Positions 1 through 7,700 of a stretch of DNA of 10,533 nucleotides are shown in pieces. The first letter of the stretch is position 1; the number at the start of each line of letters is the position of its first letter. The position numbers and the translations under genes were made by a program. Source of the DNA: Verrucomicrobiota bacterium (GTDB lineage: Bacteria > Chlamydiota > Chlamydiia > Chlamydiales > JAEYWL01); contig JAEYWL010000055.1 of assembly GCA_023428915.1 (NCBI GenBank), forward strand, positions 1 through 10,533, written 5' to 3'. A model generated the notes under the pieces. That model saw only the letters and a list, made by a program, of their open reading frames with translations. It was not told where the DNA came from and did no database searches.

Positions 1-250
1 AAATTTGCATTTGGAATTTCTTGCACGAATTCACGTACATGACAATTACCACACAAGCTTTATTTACTTCTCTGTCCTAAAACAGAGTCTTTTGCTTGCA
101 CATTGCCTTTCTTATACTGTCAATATAGCTTTTAAACGCTCAAACGGCGTCTTATTTTCTTTTTGCGATCGTTACGTTTTTTTCATCGTTTCGTTCGCAA
201 GAAGTTATAAATTACACTAGCGAGTCAATTATTCGCAAGCGTTTTCCCTG

Positions 251-272
251 AAGTTTTTTCAACTTTTTTCAA
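251..272. repeat. Tandem 10-bp T-tract repeat
   Basis: Two adjacent decamers, AAGTTTTTTC and AACTTTTTTC, are followed by a partial third copy (AA). The T6 tracts at 254-259 and 264-269 are exactly one helical turn apart, which is the spacing that gives intrinsically curved DNA. This could influence the promoter about 140 bp downstream, but that is inference. Confidence 0.5.
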
Positions 273-297
273 GAGCTTAATAAGCAATAATTTAGAA

Positions 298-333
298 CAG
301 CAAATCTAGAGTTGATTTACTGCATTATTTTTT
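298..333 (+). terminator. Terminator-like hairpin with T-run
   Basis: CAGCAAATC (298-306) pairs with GATTTACTG (314-322), nine positions with one internal C-A mismatch and a 7-nt loop. It is followed by CATTATTTTTT, ending in six T. This is the shape of a weak Rho-independent terminator on the + strand. No clear gene lies directly upstream inside the window, so it may end a transcript entering from the left or a small RNA. Confidence 0.35.
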
Positions 334-403
334 AGCTTCATTAGCAATTATAGCAATTTCATTGAACTTAAGGCAAGCATCATTTTAATATAAACTATTA
401 ATA

Positions 404-409
404 TATAAT
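404..409 (+). promoter_or_regulatory. Candidate -10 box for the gene at 492
   Basis: A perfect TATAAT lies 82 bp before the ATG at 492. The matching -35 position is poor (CATTTT at 381-386 with 17-bp spacing). A second possibility is TTGAAC at 362-367 with TAATAT at 386-391, 18 bp apart. The surrounding DNA is so AT-rich that chance matches are likely. Confidence 0.3.
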
Positions 410-491
410 TGTTTAGATAACTCTATCAAATAATCTCCTGTATTTATATACATGTAGTCAGAATAAAAATCCTCCAACCGAAAGGATATAT

Positions 492-1559
492 ATGAAAAAA
501 ATACTTTTGAGCAGCTTGGCAGCCCTTTGCTGCTGGCTTCCCTTGCAAGGTGAAATTCTGGGAGTTTCTGTAATGTGGAATCCCGTAATGTGCAATGTGG
601 ATTGCGCCAAACTTTTAGAGAAGCATTTTGCTGCAATTAGAGGTGTGCAGAGCATTCAAATGGATTATGCCAATGGCAGGGCTACATTACATTGGAAACC
701 GGGTTTTCCGTTCAGCTATAGCTCAATTGATCTCGCTGCCCGCCAAGTAGGACCCAGCATGGACGAGGTGCGTCTCAAGGCTCGAGGCACTATTACGCAT
801 GCAGGCGCCTTATTTTATTTAATTTCTTCAGGAGATAATACCAGGATTGAACTCTTCAATTACCCTGCTCCATCCAGCACACAGTATATTGAATACAACA
901 ATATCGGCTCTTACACACTTAACCCCGATATGCAGCAGCAGCTGCTGGCTGCTGAAAACTCCGGAGCCATCGTTACAGCAGAAGGAAGGCTTTTCGAACC
1001 CGAGGTTGGGTCGTTAAAGTTAATAATTGAGCATTTCAATGTTTCTAATCAGCCAAGAGATCCAAACAACCCTAATCAGACAGATACCCCGCCGGCCATG
1101 CCGAATACCATGACGAATTATCAAAATGCCGCCTATCTTCCACCCCCAGGGCAGCAAATGAATAACAATTACCTTATCCAGCAATCCCCCTATGAACAAT
1201 CCTCTGCATACCCAAACCTCAATCAAACTCCTTACTACAACCCCAGCCCAAGCTCCAATTACTATGCCCCCTACCGCAATTCAAACCCAAATTTTACTCC
1301 TTATACTTCTACCCCCAATAATAGTTACATGTATGAAGCGCCTGATCCAAACTTTAGAAATTACGCTGCGCCTATAAACAACGCTTCCTCCTATTATCCA
1401 TCAGATTACTTGCAAAACTCGTACCCGAATCAAAGCCCTTACCAAAGTCCCAGGAATTATCCCATGCCTGATAGACGCTCTGCAACGCCGCGCAGCAGTT
1501 ATCCCGTAATTCAGCCGCTTCCTCCGCTTAACTCTTTAAAACCTCTCAATCCAGTCTAG
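492..1559 (+). CDS. Secreted protein with HMA-like domain and disordered Pro/Asn/Tyr tail
   Basis: The product has 355 residues. The ATG is supported by AAAGGA at 481-486, five bases upstream. Residues 1-20 form a Sec-type signal peptide (MKK, hydrophobic core, likely cleavage after LQG). Residues 22-88 follow the heavy-metal-associated fold: a beta strand, then M33-C34-N-V-D-C38, a helix, and GVQSIQMDYANGRATLHW. The distance from C38 to G51-V52 equals that from the second Cys to GV in classical MxCxxC metal-binding domains. The first Cys, however, sits one residue too early, giving CxxxC. Residues about 90-180 look beta-rich and could be an OB-type domain. Residues about 183-355 are low-complexity, rich in Pro, Asn, Tyr, Ser and Gln, and probably disordered. 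A periplasmic or surface metal or thiol role is possible, but the function is unknown. It appears monocistronic and is followed by a strong hairpin. Confidence 0.8.
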   Translation: MKKILLSSLAALCCWLPLQGEILGVSVMWNPVMCNVDCAKLLEKHFAAIRGVQSIQMDYANGRATLHWKPGFPFSYSSIDLAARQVGPSMDEVRLKARGTITHAGALFYLISSGDNTRIELFNYPAPSSTQYIEYNNIGSYTLNPDMQQQLLAAENSGAIVTAEGRLFEPEVGSLKLIIEHFNVSNQPRDPNNPNQTDTPPAMPNTMTNYQNAAYLPPPGQQMNNNYLIQQSPYEQSSAYPNLNQTPYYNPSPSSNYYAPYRNSNPNFTPYTSTPNNSYMYEAPDPNFRNYAAPINNASSYYPSDYLQNSYPNQSPYQSPRNYPMPDRRSATPRSSYPVIQPLPPLNSLKPLNPV

Positions 1560-1572
1560 AGAGTTTTAAAAT

Positions 1573-1611
1573 CTTCAATATACTTGAAACCTCTTTTCAG
1601 GTATATTGAAG
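1573..1611 (+). terminator. 17-bp hairpin after the secreted-protein gene
   Basis: CTTCAATATACTTGAAA (1573-1589) pairs with TTTCAGGTATATTGAAG (1595-1611). This gives 17 continuous pairs, counting one U-G wobble, with a 5-nt loop CCTCT. It begins 13 bases after the TAG at 1557-1559. No T-run follows on the + strand, so it may be an RNA 3' end stabiliser or processing site, or a protein-binding palindrome, rather than a classical terminator. Its right arm contains the TTG at 1606 that could be mistaken for the next gene's start. Confidence 0.5.
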
Positions 1612-1641
1612 CTAATCAATACACAACCTTCATTTATCAAG

Positions 1642-2793
1642 ATGCATGCCATATCACAATCTACCCCTGAATCCGGATCCAGCTTTTCTGCAATGCAGGC
1701 AGGCGCCATTCAAAATCTTCCTCAAAAATTTGCAACTGCAATTCCGGCATCCGATGAAAGCCAGGCAGGATCTAGAAGCTTAGGATCGCTTGATCAAAAA
1801 ATTTGTGTCGCGTTTCAAAATTCTCAAGAGGAAGTTAAAGCAAGTTCTCTCCTAAATGCCATGAATGCAAGCGCCCGCAAAACTAAGGGCTCAGCAGCGG
1901 AATGGTGGAGCGGTATTACGGAGATCCCTATTACTTCTGCAGCCTCTTACAGCAGCCTTTCCATTTTTAGTCTATTTATTCCATCTTATGAAAGCGACAA
2001 CTCTTTCTCAAAAGCTTACTATTCACCTGAGATCGAATGCATTTTAGAAGAGGTAAAATTAGATGAAGACCCTTCTGCTCAAGTTGAGCAAAACAGCCAG
2101 CCGGAAAATCCAGATTTAATACTTCACGGCTCTCCAAAGTATAGAAGAAGCAGCCGTATTGCCAGCTTAGCAAAACTTCCCTGTGCTGCGGCAACTTCTA
2201 ATATTGAAGAGGAGGTCTGTGACGAGGCTGCCTTATCTTCAGATGAAGAACCAAAAGCTAAACGCAGAAAACTCTCTCAGGGAAATGTATTTATTATACT
2301 TCATGAAAAAACAGGGGCTTCCTCATCCTGTACTGAAAAAATCGCTGCCTTGCTGGATACTAGTGTAAGCATTTTAAAAGTGTTTCAAAAATGCGACTCT
2401 CCAAACAACTTTAGATATCATTCCCTTAAACTAATTAAAGTGGATCAATACGCCTATTTTGAGATAACCAGTGCAAAAGTAAAAGGACAAGATAGAAGAA
2501 GCTGTAAAAGAAGCCAGCTTCGTTCGTTATTTTCTGCCATGATAAAATTTGCCACAGGTTTGTTTAACCCCAATTTTTTTTCTGATCGGCTAATACAATC
2601 AGTCAAAAAAATTAGAGCTTCCTTACAGGAAGATTCAAATGATGCAAATTGCGCCTCTTATAGAAAAATTTTTAAAGTAATTGATACAATAAAAAATTTA
2701 AGAAATCCCTTAGCAAAGCATACTTGCATAGACAATCTCTATTACATTGCAAGTTTAGAATCTTTAAAAAAAGAGATTCAGCAACTCCCTTGA
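1642..2793 (+). CDS. Unrecognised protein with nuclear-localisation-like motif; candidate effector
   Basis: I do not recognise a family. From the ATG at 1642 the product has 383 residues. The frame also opens at TTG 1606 (395 residues), but that codon lies in a hairpin arm, so 1642 is preferred although neither start has a clear ribosome binding site. The first ~50 residues are rich in Ser, Ala and Gln with few charges, as in many type III secretion signals. Residues 164-175 contain SPKYRRSSRIAS, basic and with an RRxS kinase-type site. Residues 199-212 read SSDEEPKAKRRKLS: an acidic CK2-type Ser site next to a K-x-K-R-R-K basic cluster, the arrangement of classical nuclear localisation signals. 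The C-terminal ~170 residues look folded and mainly helical and basic. No transmembrane segment or signal peptide is evident. A secreted host-nucleus-directed protein is inference only. Confidence 0.65.
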   Translation: MHAISQSTPESGSSFSAMQAGAIQNLPQKFATAIPASDESQAGSRSLGSLDQKICVAFQNSQEEVKASSLLNAMNASARKTKGSAAEWWSGITEIPITSAASYSSLSIFSLFIPSYESDNSFSKAYYSPEIECILEEVKLDEDPSAQVEQNSQPENPDLILHGSPKYRRSSRIASLAKLPCAAATSNIEEEVCDEAALSSDEEPKAKRRKLSQGNVFIILHEKTGASSSCTEKIAALLDTSVSILKVFQKCDSPNNFRYHSLKLIKVDQYAYFEITSAKVKGQDRRSCKRSQLRSLFSAMIKFATGLFNPNFFSDRLIQSVKKIRASLQEDSNDANCASYRKIFKVIDTIKNLRNPLAKHTCIDNLYYIASLESLKKEIQQLP

Positions 2794-2806
2794 TACCATA
2801 TCAAGG
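2788..2806. repeat. Short inverted repeat at the convergent gene ends
   Basis: CCTTGATA (2788-2795) and TATCAAGG (2799-2806) form an 8-bp perfect stem with a 3-nt loop. The stem contains the TGA stop (2791-2793) of the + strand gene. Read on the minus strand, a run of seven T lies about 13 bases beyond the stem, so it might help end the glycosyltransferase transcript. The spacing is too long for a typical terminator. Confidence 0.4.
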
Positions 2807-2817
2807 ATATAGGGGAC

Positions 2818-2852
2818 AAGTTGGGTTAAAATGAAAGCCAGCTTACTTTTTT
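2818..2852 (+). terminator. Probable Rho-independent terminator of the effector-like gene
   Basis: AAGTTGG (2818-2824) pairs with CCAGCTT (2838-2844), seven pairs including one U-G wobble, with a 13-nt loop. It is followed by ACTTTTTT with six T at 2847-2852. The structure lies 24 bases after the TGA of the + strand gene. It overlaps the last codons of the convergent glycosyltransferase gene, whose TAA is at 2826-2828. Confidence 0.45.
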
Positions 2853-4559
2853 ATTAACAATATTTGAATTTGGCGATACGGAATTATCGGCAGCAGTTTT
2901 AAGCAACTCATCAATGCACTTTAATCTCTGATTGGAAGCTACCTGCTCCCCCTCTTTTACACCATTAGTTGCCAACCCCGTACACTGCACAAAAGCTGCC
3001 TTGGGGTCATTCTTATCAAAACGAGTACTGGGGTGATCTCCCCCATAACTTAATTCGAGACTTCGATTAATATCATAGTGATTCCAGCGGTGGAATAAAT
3101 TGACTCCCACATCCGACACCGGATCTCTTTGGGGAATAATTTTCACAAATCCATCCAAACTCGGATCATTTTTCACCATATCAGTTAAAGCTTGCTGTTC
3201 ATGCAAACATGTTTGATTAGGGCAATCGCCATAGGTATAAGAACGGTTTGGAATTTCAGTCTTATGCATATTCCAGAGTTTTTTGAAAAATTCTCTGCTT
3301 TGGGAGTCATTTTTTACAAAAATCATTGCCGTGTTCAAGGGAATCTCTGGGATAGCATGACTCATTGAATCTTGAGTGACAATGACATGCGTATTACCTT
3401 CTAATACCCCTTGCTGTAAAAGGATATCTTCAATGCGGAAATTGGCATTAGTCACTACTAGATCATCGTCCATCCATACAATCCATTCCGGCTTCTCACC
3501 GACTTGATTTTCAACTCCATTCAAAATCTGATTAATGGCAGATATTTTGGACCAGTATGGTTCTAATGTAACTTCTGTTCCATCTGCTAGGACTTCTATA
3601 GCAAGATTGGTGTCGTGTTCTACGTATTGGTACCCTTTTTGCTCAGCATATGCCTTTTGGTTAGCCACTACCTTTTTAGATAAGACCACTCTTTCTGGAT
3701 TGTCTTTTGTGTAAGCTGTTAATAAACAAATTTTAGGGTTTTTAGCTTTAACTTTTTCCTCTTTACCAAGTGCTTCATAAGCTTTAAGAGAATCTACTTT
3801 ATGCTTTATAAACTCTCCTCTTTGCGGCGCGATTTCTTGTAAGCGTTCTAACACAAGCTTATAACTAGAGCTTTTTTTAGGGGCAAATTGTAAAGCTGTT
3901 TCAAGGATAAAAGGCAAATCCTGAGATTTAACTGCGACCTCTCCTTCTTTTACGTCTTCAAGCATATGCCAAAGGGCGTTACTATCATTTGCTTCAGCAG
4001 CTTCAAAAAAGTCTTGAAGAAATTCTTTTTCTACCTTGCCCCCTTCGCTTACCGTAAGCTTTAAAGCTGCTCTTTTAGCAACATGAGAAGCAATATATCC
4101 CCCTGCTTCCTGTAAACGGAATTTGGCATGGTTGCCAGCCTTATGTATTGAATTCTTATTTTTAGGCACAGGAGTTTCTATTTGATTCTTAGCGTGAACA
4201 ACTGTTTGTAAACCTAAAGGTCCTGAATCTTTTACCGCTAAGTAATTTTGCCTATGATGGGGTTGTACACCAGGTGCATGATTATAAGGCATTTGAGCTG
4301 TTCCAGCTTCTTGAGAAGTTGTACTGCTATGATACCAACTAATTGCGCCTGCTGCAGCCGGCAATAAAGCTACCAGAGTAATGATTCCAACCACTGCAGC
4401 TGTCTTTTTCCAAGCTTTCTGCTCTTCCTCTTGCTGTTTCTTTAGTTGTTCTTCTTGAGAAGATCTTGTCTTTTTACTTCTACTATTAGAACTCGTTTTT
4501 TTTACATAAACTTCTTGATCACAACTAGAAAACAAATAATTAAAAGGACTATTAATCAT
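2826..4559 (-). CDS. Membrane-anchored GT34-like glycosyltransferase
   Basis: The product has 577 residues. The start ATG (4557-4559) has AGAGG at 4569-4573, nine bases upstream. Residues 1-52 are polar and highly charged (Lys/Gln/Glu), 53-76 form one hydrophobic membrane segment, and 77-270 are a mostly helical stem. From about 275 to 535 the sequence matches a GT-A glycosyltransferase of GT34 type (GMA12/MNN10 galactosyl- and xylosyltransferases). Landmarks are PKICLLTAYT, an N-Q-K-x-Y-A-x-x-x-G-Y helix, PYWSKISAI, and EWIVWM-D364-D365-D366, a DxD metal/nucleotide-sugar motif. HEQQAL (453-458) and HRWNHYD (490-496) follow. The C-terminal FVQCTG (Q525) sits where family members usually have a metal-binding His, so this residue may be replaced. 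The N-in, C-out single-anchor layout resembles Golgi enzymes. Donor and acceptor are unknown. It may modify the chlamydial surface or a host target; eukaryotic origin is plausible but unproven. Confidence 0.75.
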   Translation of the reverse strand: MINSPFNYLFSSCDQEVYVKKTSSNSRSKKTRSSQEEQLKKQQEEEQKAWKKTAAVVGIITLVALLPAAAGAISWYHSSTTSQEAGTAQMPYNHAPGVQPHHRQNYLAVKDSGPLGLQTVVHAKNQIETPVPKNKNSIHKAGNHAKFRLQEAGGYIASHVAKRAALKLTVSEGGKVEKEFLQDFFEAAEANDSNALWHMLEDVKEGEVAVKSQDLPFILETALQFAPKKSSSYKLVLERLQEIAPQRGEFIKHKVDSLKAYEALGKEEKVKAKNPKICLLTAYTKDNPERVVLSKKVVANQKAYAEQKGYQYVEHDTNLAIEVLADGTEVTLEPYWSKISAINQILNGVENQVGEKPEWIVWMDDDLVVTNANFRIEDILLQQGVLEGNTHVIVTQDSMSHAIPEIPLNTAMIFVKNDSQSREFFKKLWNMHKTEIPNRSYTYGDCPNQTCLHEQQALTDMVKNDPSLDGFVKIIPQRDPVSDVGVNLFHRWNHYDINRSLELSYGGDHPSTRFDKNDPKAAFVQCTGLATNGVKEGEQVASNQRLKCIDELLKTAADNSVSPNSNIVNKKVSWLSF

Positions 4560-4583
4560 ATATAAAAACCTCTATTAAAATAA

Positions 4584-4589
4584 ATTATA
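4584..4589 (-). promoter_or_regulatory. Candidate -10 box of the glycosyltransferase gene
   Basis: On the minus strand this reads TATAAT, 24 bases before the ATG. The -35 region at 16-bp spacing is only TTAAAC (4611-4606). Transcription from here would give a very short leader that still contains the AGAGG ribosome binding site. A second TATAAA box lies at 4602-4597. Confidence 0.3.
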
Positions 4590-4652
4590 TACTAGTTTTA
4601 TAAATGTTTAATTAAGATTATTAAACAAATTTTAATAGGTTAATAAGCAACA

Positions 4653-4690
4653 TTTACAATAAAGTTTTTTTGTTATAGGATATCTATAAT
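4653..4690 (+). promoter_or_regulatory. Candidate uvrA promoter
   Basis: TTTACA (4653-4658) is a good -35 match and is followed after 17 bp by TAGGAT (4676-4681). A perfect TATAAT also lies at 4685-4690, but without a well-spaced -35, and its start point would fall inside the ribosome binding site. Either reading gives a short uvrA leader. No SOS-type LexA operator was seen, in line with the lack of a classical SOS system in Chlamydia. Confidence 0.4.
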
Positions 4691-4695
4691 TTTTC

Positions 4696-4702
4696 AGAGG
4701 AG
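4696..4702 (+). promoter_or_regulatory. Ribosome binding site fixing the TTG start of uvrA
   Basis: AGAGGAG ends six bases before TTG at 4709-4711. It decides the start: the protein begins directly with the conserved N-terminal strand (IHLKQVKVHNLKGV), and no ATG lies in frame before the Walker A motif. Confidence 0.8.
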
Positions 4703-4708
4703 AGCAGC

Positions 4709-7700
4709 TTGGAAGAGCAAATTCATTTAAAGCAAGTAAAAGTACATAACCTAAAAGGGGTAGACCTCACATTAAATAGAGGGGAATTGGTGGTCTTTAC
4801 TGGAGTCTCCGGCTCCGGTAAGTCCTCGCTTGCTTTTGATACCTTATATGCTGAAGGGCAAAGAAGATATGTGGAATCGTTATCTTCCCATGCACGCCGG
4901 CAAATGAGCGAACTCTCCAAACCTGATGTCGCATTAGTCAGCGGACTTACCCCGACAATTTCCATTGAGCAAAAGACCGCTGGCAGAAATCCCCGTTCGA
5001 CTGTCGGGACCATGACCGAAATTTATGATTTTCTGCGGGTGCTTTATGCCAGAGTCGGCACCCCTTATTGCCCTGTAAGCGGCAAACCGGTTGCTCCGCA
5101 AAGCCGCGAACGGATCATCAAGACCGTGCAAAATACGCTCATTGGCAGCAAAATCATTATTTTGGCTCCCTATGCGCGCCAAAAAAAAGGGGAATTTAAA
5201 GATGCCTTTCAAGAGTTATTGCGAAAAGGCTTTATGCGCGCCAAAGTTGACGGCAAATTCGTAGATCTTGATGAAGAGCTTACCCTGGACCGCAATTTAG
5301 CACATGATGTCGATGTGGTCATTGATCGCATTGCCGTAAACGAAGATAGCCAGGCGCGCATTGCTGAAGCCATACTCAACGCACTCAACATGAGCAATAA
5401 TATGTGCCTGGTGCATTTTCAAGATAGCGGCGAAGAGCAGTTGTTTTCTATGCATGCCTTTTCACCTGAATCAGGCATATCTTACAGCGCTCTGGAGCCT
5501 AATGATTTTTCCTTCAACAGCCCTGCAGGAATGTGTCCGCGCTGCCATGGATTAGGAATAGCCAACGACTTTGATTTGAACAAAGTGATTAACTCCAATT
5601 TAAGCATTGCTGAAGATTGCTGCAGCGTAGCCACCTCCTATCAAACAGTGCGCTACCGCAATATTTACGACAATATCGCACGCCTTTATGGTTTTAAAGT
5701 GACTACCCCTTGGAAAAAACTCTCTGAAGATGCCAAACGGGTATTTCTCCATGGAACCGGGGATGACCGCTGGATAAAAATGCAGTTTATCCATCCCCAT
5801 AGCGGAGCTGCCTGGGTCGACCGGGTGAAGTGGAAAGGGGCCCTTTACGAAGCACACCAACGTTACGCTGAGGCTAAAAGTAATTCCTACCGCAAAAACA
5901 TGGAAGGATTAATGATTCAGCAGGTATGCCCTGAATGTCAAGGCGCCCGTTTAAAGCCCTATCCTGCAGCGGCTCAATTAGGGGGCAAGAAAATCCATCA
6001 AGTCTCGGCGATGACTGTTTCAGAAGCTCTTGCCTTCTGCCAAGGCCTGCAATTAACAGGATCAGAAGCCATTATTGCAAAAGACTTGCTCAATGAAATT
6101 ATTCAGCGTTTAGGCTTTCTGCAAGAGGTCGGCTTGCATTATTTAACCCTTGATCGCACAGCACCTACTCTTTCCGGTGGTGAAGCCCAGCGCGTCCGCT
6201 TAGCTTCGCAGATTGGAAGCGGCCTGGTGGGAATTACTTATATTCTTGATGAACCGTCCATTGGCCTGCACCCGCGCGACAACAAAAAGTTAATTGCTAC
6301 CCTTAAACATTTAAGGGATATTGGCAATACGGTTGTGGTCGTGGAACATGATGAAGAGACTATGTGGGAAGCGGATCGCGTGGTCGACTTTGGCCCAGGC
6401 CCCGGTGTCAAAGGCGGAGAAATCTTAGTCAATGGCTCAATCAAAGAGCTATTGAACAATAAGCGTTCCATAACAGGCGCTTATTTGGCCGGCCGGCGCT
6501 CCATTTCTATTCCAAGCGAAAGGCGTTCTCCTAATAAAGAGCAGCTCAAAGTGCTCGGCGCCTCCCATAATAATCTTAAAAATGCAGACATTGAAATTCC
6601 CTTAGGTTTATTTGTATGTGTAACAGGTGTTTCAGGTTCCGGAAAATCATCTTTGGTAACTGATATACTGTACCCTGCTTTGGCAAATCACCTGCACCAT
6701 GCCGAATTGCCCGTCGGCCAGCATAAAGAAATTCAAGGGATTGAATATCTGGACAAAGTAATCGCTATAGACCAGACGCCCATTGGCCGCAATCCCCGTT
6801 CAAATCCGGCAACTTATATTAAACTCTTTGACGAAATCCGCGACCTCTTTAGCCAGTTACCCGAAAGCCAAGCGCGCGGCTACAAGCCGGGCCGTTTTAG
6901 CTTTAATGTAAAAGACGGTTCTTGCCCCCGTTGCGAGGGCATGGGCCAATTGAAAATTGATATGGATTTCCTGGAGGACGCCTGGGAAGAATGCCCGCAA
7001 TGCCATGGCAAACGCTTTGACTCCTCGACATTATCAGTACTTTTTAAAGGGCATAATATTTTTGACGTCCTGGATATGGATGTCGCGCAAACAAGCGAGT
7101 TGTTTGAAAACTTCCCCGCCATTTCCCGCAAGCTGGAATTGCTCAAAAAAGTAGGAATGGAATATATCAAGCTGGGGCAATCATCCACTACCCTCTCAGG
7201 GGGAGAAGCGCAGCGCATCAAGCTAGCCAAAGAGCTGGTAAGGCCCGCCACGAGTAAAACCCTTTATATTCTAGATGAACCGACAACCGGCCTGCATTTT
7301 TACGATATTCAGCATCTATTAAACGTATTGCACGAGCTGGTAGCTAATGGCAATACAGTTTTGGTCATCGAACATAATATGGATGTGGTTAAAACAGCTG
7401 ACTGGATTATCGATATCGGCCCGGAAGGAGGACGTTTTGGCGGTGAAGTTGTCGCACAAGGAACCCCTGAGCAGATAGCTGCTATGGATACTCCTACGGG
7501 CCATGCCATACGCCATGCTCTAGAACATGATCCGGCTGCACTTATAAAAGAGGCTAGCAAGCGCAAAAAAACTAAATCTGCTAAATCTTCAACCCGCGCC
7601 ATAGATTTTATAACTGTAGAAGGTGCAGAACAAAACAATTTAAAACTGATAAACGCCGCCATACCCCGCGAAAAAATTACAGTCTGCACCGGCCCCTCAG

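Larger units (their letters stand above)
1..491. other. AT-rich region without a convincing gene
   Basis: No reading frame here looks like a protein gene. The longest + strand frame (open from the left edge to the TAG at 218-220) translates to a Phe/Ser/Tyr-rich string with no domain, no ribosome binding site, and composition expected from translating AT-rich DNA. The region holds two phased T-tracts near 251-272, a terminator-like hairpin at 298-333, and a TATAAT box at 404-409 ahead of the gene at 492. It most likely contains the 3' flank of an upstream gene and the promoter region of the secreted-protein gene. A small RNA ending at the hairpin cannot be excluded. Confidence 0.6.

Noticed and set aside
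2..220. + strand frame open from the left edge to 220, starting at TTG 5
   Set aside because: No ribosome binding site, Phe/Ser/Tyr-rich translation typical of AT-rich non-coding DNA, and no recognisable domain. A 3' end of an upstream gene cannot be fully excluded.
524..534. Lipoprotein signal in the secreted protein (Cys13-Cys14 in the hydrophobic core)
   Set aside because: The residue before C13 is Leu and the one before C14 is Cys, not Ala/Gly/Ser, so no proper lipobox. Cleavage after residue 20 by signal peptidase I fits better.
1606..1641. TTG at 1606 as the start of the effector-like gene
   Set aside because: It lies inside the right arm of a 17-bp hairpin and has only a weak CAGG four bases upstream. 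ATG 1642 was preferred, with low certainty because it also lacks a ribosome binding site.
4560..4708. LexA/SOS operator in the uvrA promoter region
   Set aside because: No CTGT-N8-ACAG or related palindrome is visible, only AT-rich DNA with promoter-like boxes.
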